Below are positions 62,808 through 64,000 of a stretch of DNA of 64,000 bases, piece by piece. The stretch covers positions 186,001-250,000 of the forward strand of contig CAVQVG010000018.1 in NCBI GenBank assembly GCA_963717125.1. Reading direction: 5' to 3'. The position numbers and the translations under genes were made by a program. Every line of letters begins with the position of its first letter. Position 1 is the first letter of the stretch. Source of the stretch: RYN-230 sp963717125 (GTDB lineage: Bacteria; Actinomycetota; Actinomycetes; Streptosporangiales; Streptosporangiaceae). The notes under the pieces are model-generated. The model ran no database searches and was not told the DNA's origin. It was given only the letters and a program-made list of their open reading frames with translations.

Positions 62808-62883
62808 CCCAACCCCGGCGCCCTGCCGCCGCGCTGCTGGCGTCGCAGCGCTCCGGTGTCGGCGCGGCGGCTAGCATGTGGCC

Positions 62884-63870
62884 GTGACTGAGCCTGACTT
62901 CGATGCTGAACTGACCGGGGCGCAGGGCGTGGGCCTGGCCACCGTGGCGGATGGCACCGTGCTGGACACCTGGTTCCCGGCGCCGGAGCTGATCCCGGCC
63001 AGCCCGGCGGGGGGCACCGACCGGCTGTCCGTGGCGGACGCCACCGAGGCCCTCGGCCCGGACGCGGTCAGCCTGCTGGGGGAAGATCCCGGCCGCGGGG
63101 TGGAGGTCGTCGCGGTGCGCACCACGATCGGCCGGCTGGCGACCGCCCCGGCCGACGCGCACGACGTCTACCTGCGGCTGCACCTGCTGTCCAGCCGCCT
63201 GGTCCGGCCCCGCGGCGGCAACCTGGACGGCATCTTCGGGCTGCTGGCCAACGTGGTGTGGACGAACCACGGGCCGTGCCCGGTACCGGAGTTCGAGGCC
63301 ACCCGGCTGCGGCTGCGCCGCCGCGGCCCGGTCACCGTGTACGGGGTGGACAAGTTCCCGCGGATGGTGGACTACGTGCTGCCCGGCGGGGTGCGCATCT
63401 CCGACGCGGACCGGGTCCGGCTCGGCGCGCACCTGGCCGAGGGGACCACGGTCATGCACGAGGGTTTCGTCAACTACAACGCCGGCACCCTCGGCAGCTC
63501 CATGGTCGAAGGCCGGATCTCGGCCGGCGTGATGGTCGGCGACGGATCCGACGTGGGCGGCGGCGCGTCCATCATGGGCACCCTGTCCGGCGGCGGGACA
63601 GAGACGATCTCGGTCGGCGAGCGCTGCCTGATCGGCGCGAACGCCGGGATCGGCATTTCCCTCGGCGACGACTGCGTGGTGGAGGCCGGCCTGTACGTGA
63701 CCGCGGGCACCAAGGTGGCGCTGCCGGACGGGCAGGTGGTCAAGGCGCGGGAGCTGTCCGGGCAGCCGGGGCTGCTCTGGCTGCGCGACTCGCAGACCGG
63801 CGCGGTCCGGGTCGTCGAACGGTCGGGTCACGGCGTCGCGCTGAACGCCGCCCTGCACGCGAACGCCTGA
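62884..63870 (+). CDS. dapD: Tetrahydrodipicolinate N-succinyltransferase
   Basis: 328 residues from GTG at 62884; a GTG at 62878 is also possible. Actinobacterial DapD: an N-terminal domain, then a left-handed beta-helix with hexapeptide repeats (VRISDADRVRLGAHLAEGTTVM, VMVGDGSDVGGGASIMG, LIGANAGIGISLGDDC). It succinylates tetrahydrodipicolinate in lysine and diaminopimelate synthesis, needed for peptidoglycan. Full length. Confidence 0.93.
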   Translation: MTEPDFDAELTGAQGVGLATVADGTVLDTWFPAPELIPASPAGGTDRLSVADATEALGPDAVSLLGEDPGRGVEVVAVRTTIGRLATAPADAHDVYLRLHLLSSRLVRPRGGNLDGIFGLLANVVWTNHGPCPVPEFEATRLRLRRRGPVTVYGVDKFPRMVDYVLPGGVRISDADRVRLGAHLAEGTTVMHEGFVNYNAGTLGSSMVEGRISAGVMVGDGSDVGGGASIMGTLSGGGTETISVGERCLIGANAGIGISLGDDCVVEAGLYVTAGTKVALPDGQVVKARELSGQPGLLWLRDSQTGAVRVVERSGHGVALNAALHANA

Positions 63871-63889
63871 CAGAACGGGAGTGACGACC

Positions 63890-64000
63890 GTGCGGCTGGC
63901 CACCTGGAACGTCAACTCGGTGCAGGCCCGGCTGCCGCGGCTGCTCGGCTGGCTGGAGGAGGTCCGGCCGGACGTGCTGTGCCTGCAGGAAACGAAGGCC
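63890..64000 (+). CDS. xthA: Exonuclease III, 5' end only
   Basis: GTG at 63890 with GGGAG upstream. 37 residues are visible: MRLATWNVNSVQARLPRLL, then a segment ending LCLQETKA, which carries the metal-binding Asn and the QETK Glu of ExoIII-type AP endonucleases. Cut by the window end, not truncated by mutation. 19 bases after dapD, so possibly cotranscribed. Confidence 0.88.
   Translation, partial: MRLATWNVNSVQARLPRLLGWLEEVRPDVLCLQETKA

Overview
The window is very GC-rich, with frequent GTG and TTG starts, 4-base start/stop overlaps and actinobacterial families: actinobacterial DapD, SecA2, a MerR-PP2C fusion, a DinB2-type polymerase and a DUF574 methyltransferase. It is the chromosome of a soil-type filamentous or related actinomycete. 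I do not name a genus. No phage structural genes, CRISPR array, rRNA or tRNA was seen.

Layout. 0-1.4 kb holds a secreted GH18 chitinase under a palindromic operator. 1.4-7.3 kb holds a leftward operon of a HerA-like ATPase, a zeta-toxin protein with a disordered repeat N-terminus and a small partner; its toxin part has lower GC and looks acquired. 7.3-18.4 kb is housekeeping and regulatory: OtsA, HIT, SDR, SAM methyltransferase, FUSC, SerA, MerR-PP2C and an alpha/beta hydrolase. 18.4-20.3 kb is an NgoMIV-type restriction-modification pair. 20.4-28.7 kb has SecA2, a PLP decarboxylase, HelD, a candidate small RNA with a perfect consensus promoter, DinB2 and a zinc-finger/HTH protein. 28.8-39.5 kb is mixed metabolism, with a degenerate polysaccharide deacetylase, choline dehydrogenase and a secreted GH9. 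39.5-61.4 kb looks like a choline/betaine (C1) catabolic island. 61.4-64 kb has small stress-type proteins, dapD and the start of xthA.

How the island may work. This is inference from families and context. Choline dehydrogenase (34.1 kb) and an aldehyde dehydrogenase (39.6 kb) would give glycine betaine. A non-pyrrolysine MttB-family methyltransferase (59.6 kb) would pass one methyl group to a corrinoid protein (58.0 kb), and a pterin-binding partner (57.0 kb) would pass it on to tetrahydrofolate. A RamA-like iron-sulfur ATPase (55.2 kb) would reactivate the cobalamin, and a MetF-like enzyme (53.5 kb) would oxidise methyl-THF. A dimethylglycine/sarcosine dehydrogenase with its own ETF pair (46.5-50.8 kb) would take the remaining methyl groups. 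Two IclR regulators, one GntR and one winged-helix regulator sit at divergent promoters with palindromes. An anaerobe-type corrinoid demethylation unit wired into an aerobic-type ETF route is the most interesting system here.

Caution on sequence quality. Nine conserved genes each need a single 1-2 base indel to restore the family reading frame (near 8.8, 10.24, 17.67, 28.3, 31.25, 33.84, 37.5, 44.9 and 54.0 kb). That density points to assembly or base-calling errors more than to mass gene decay. Those genes are annotated as frameshifted CDS.
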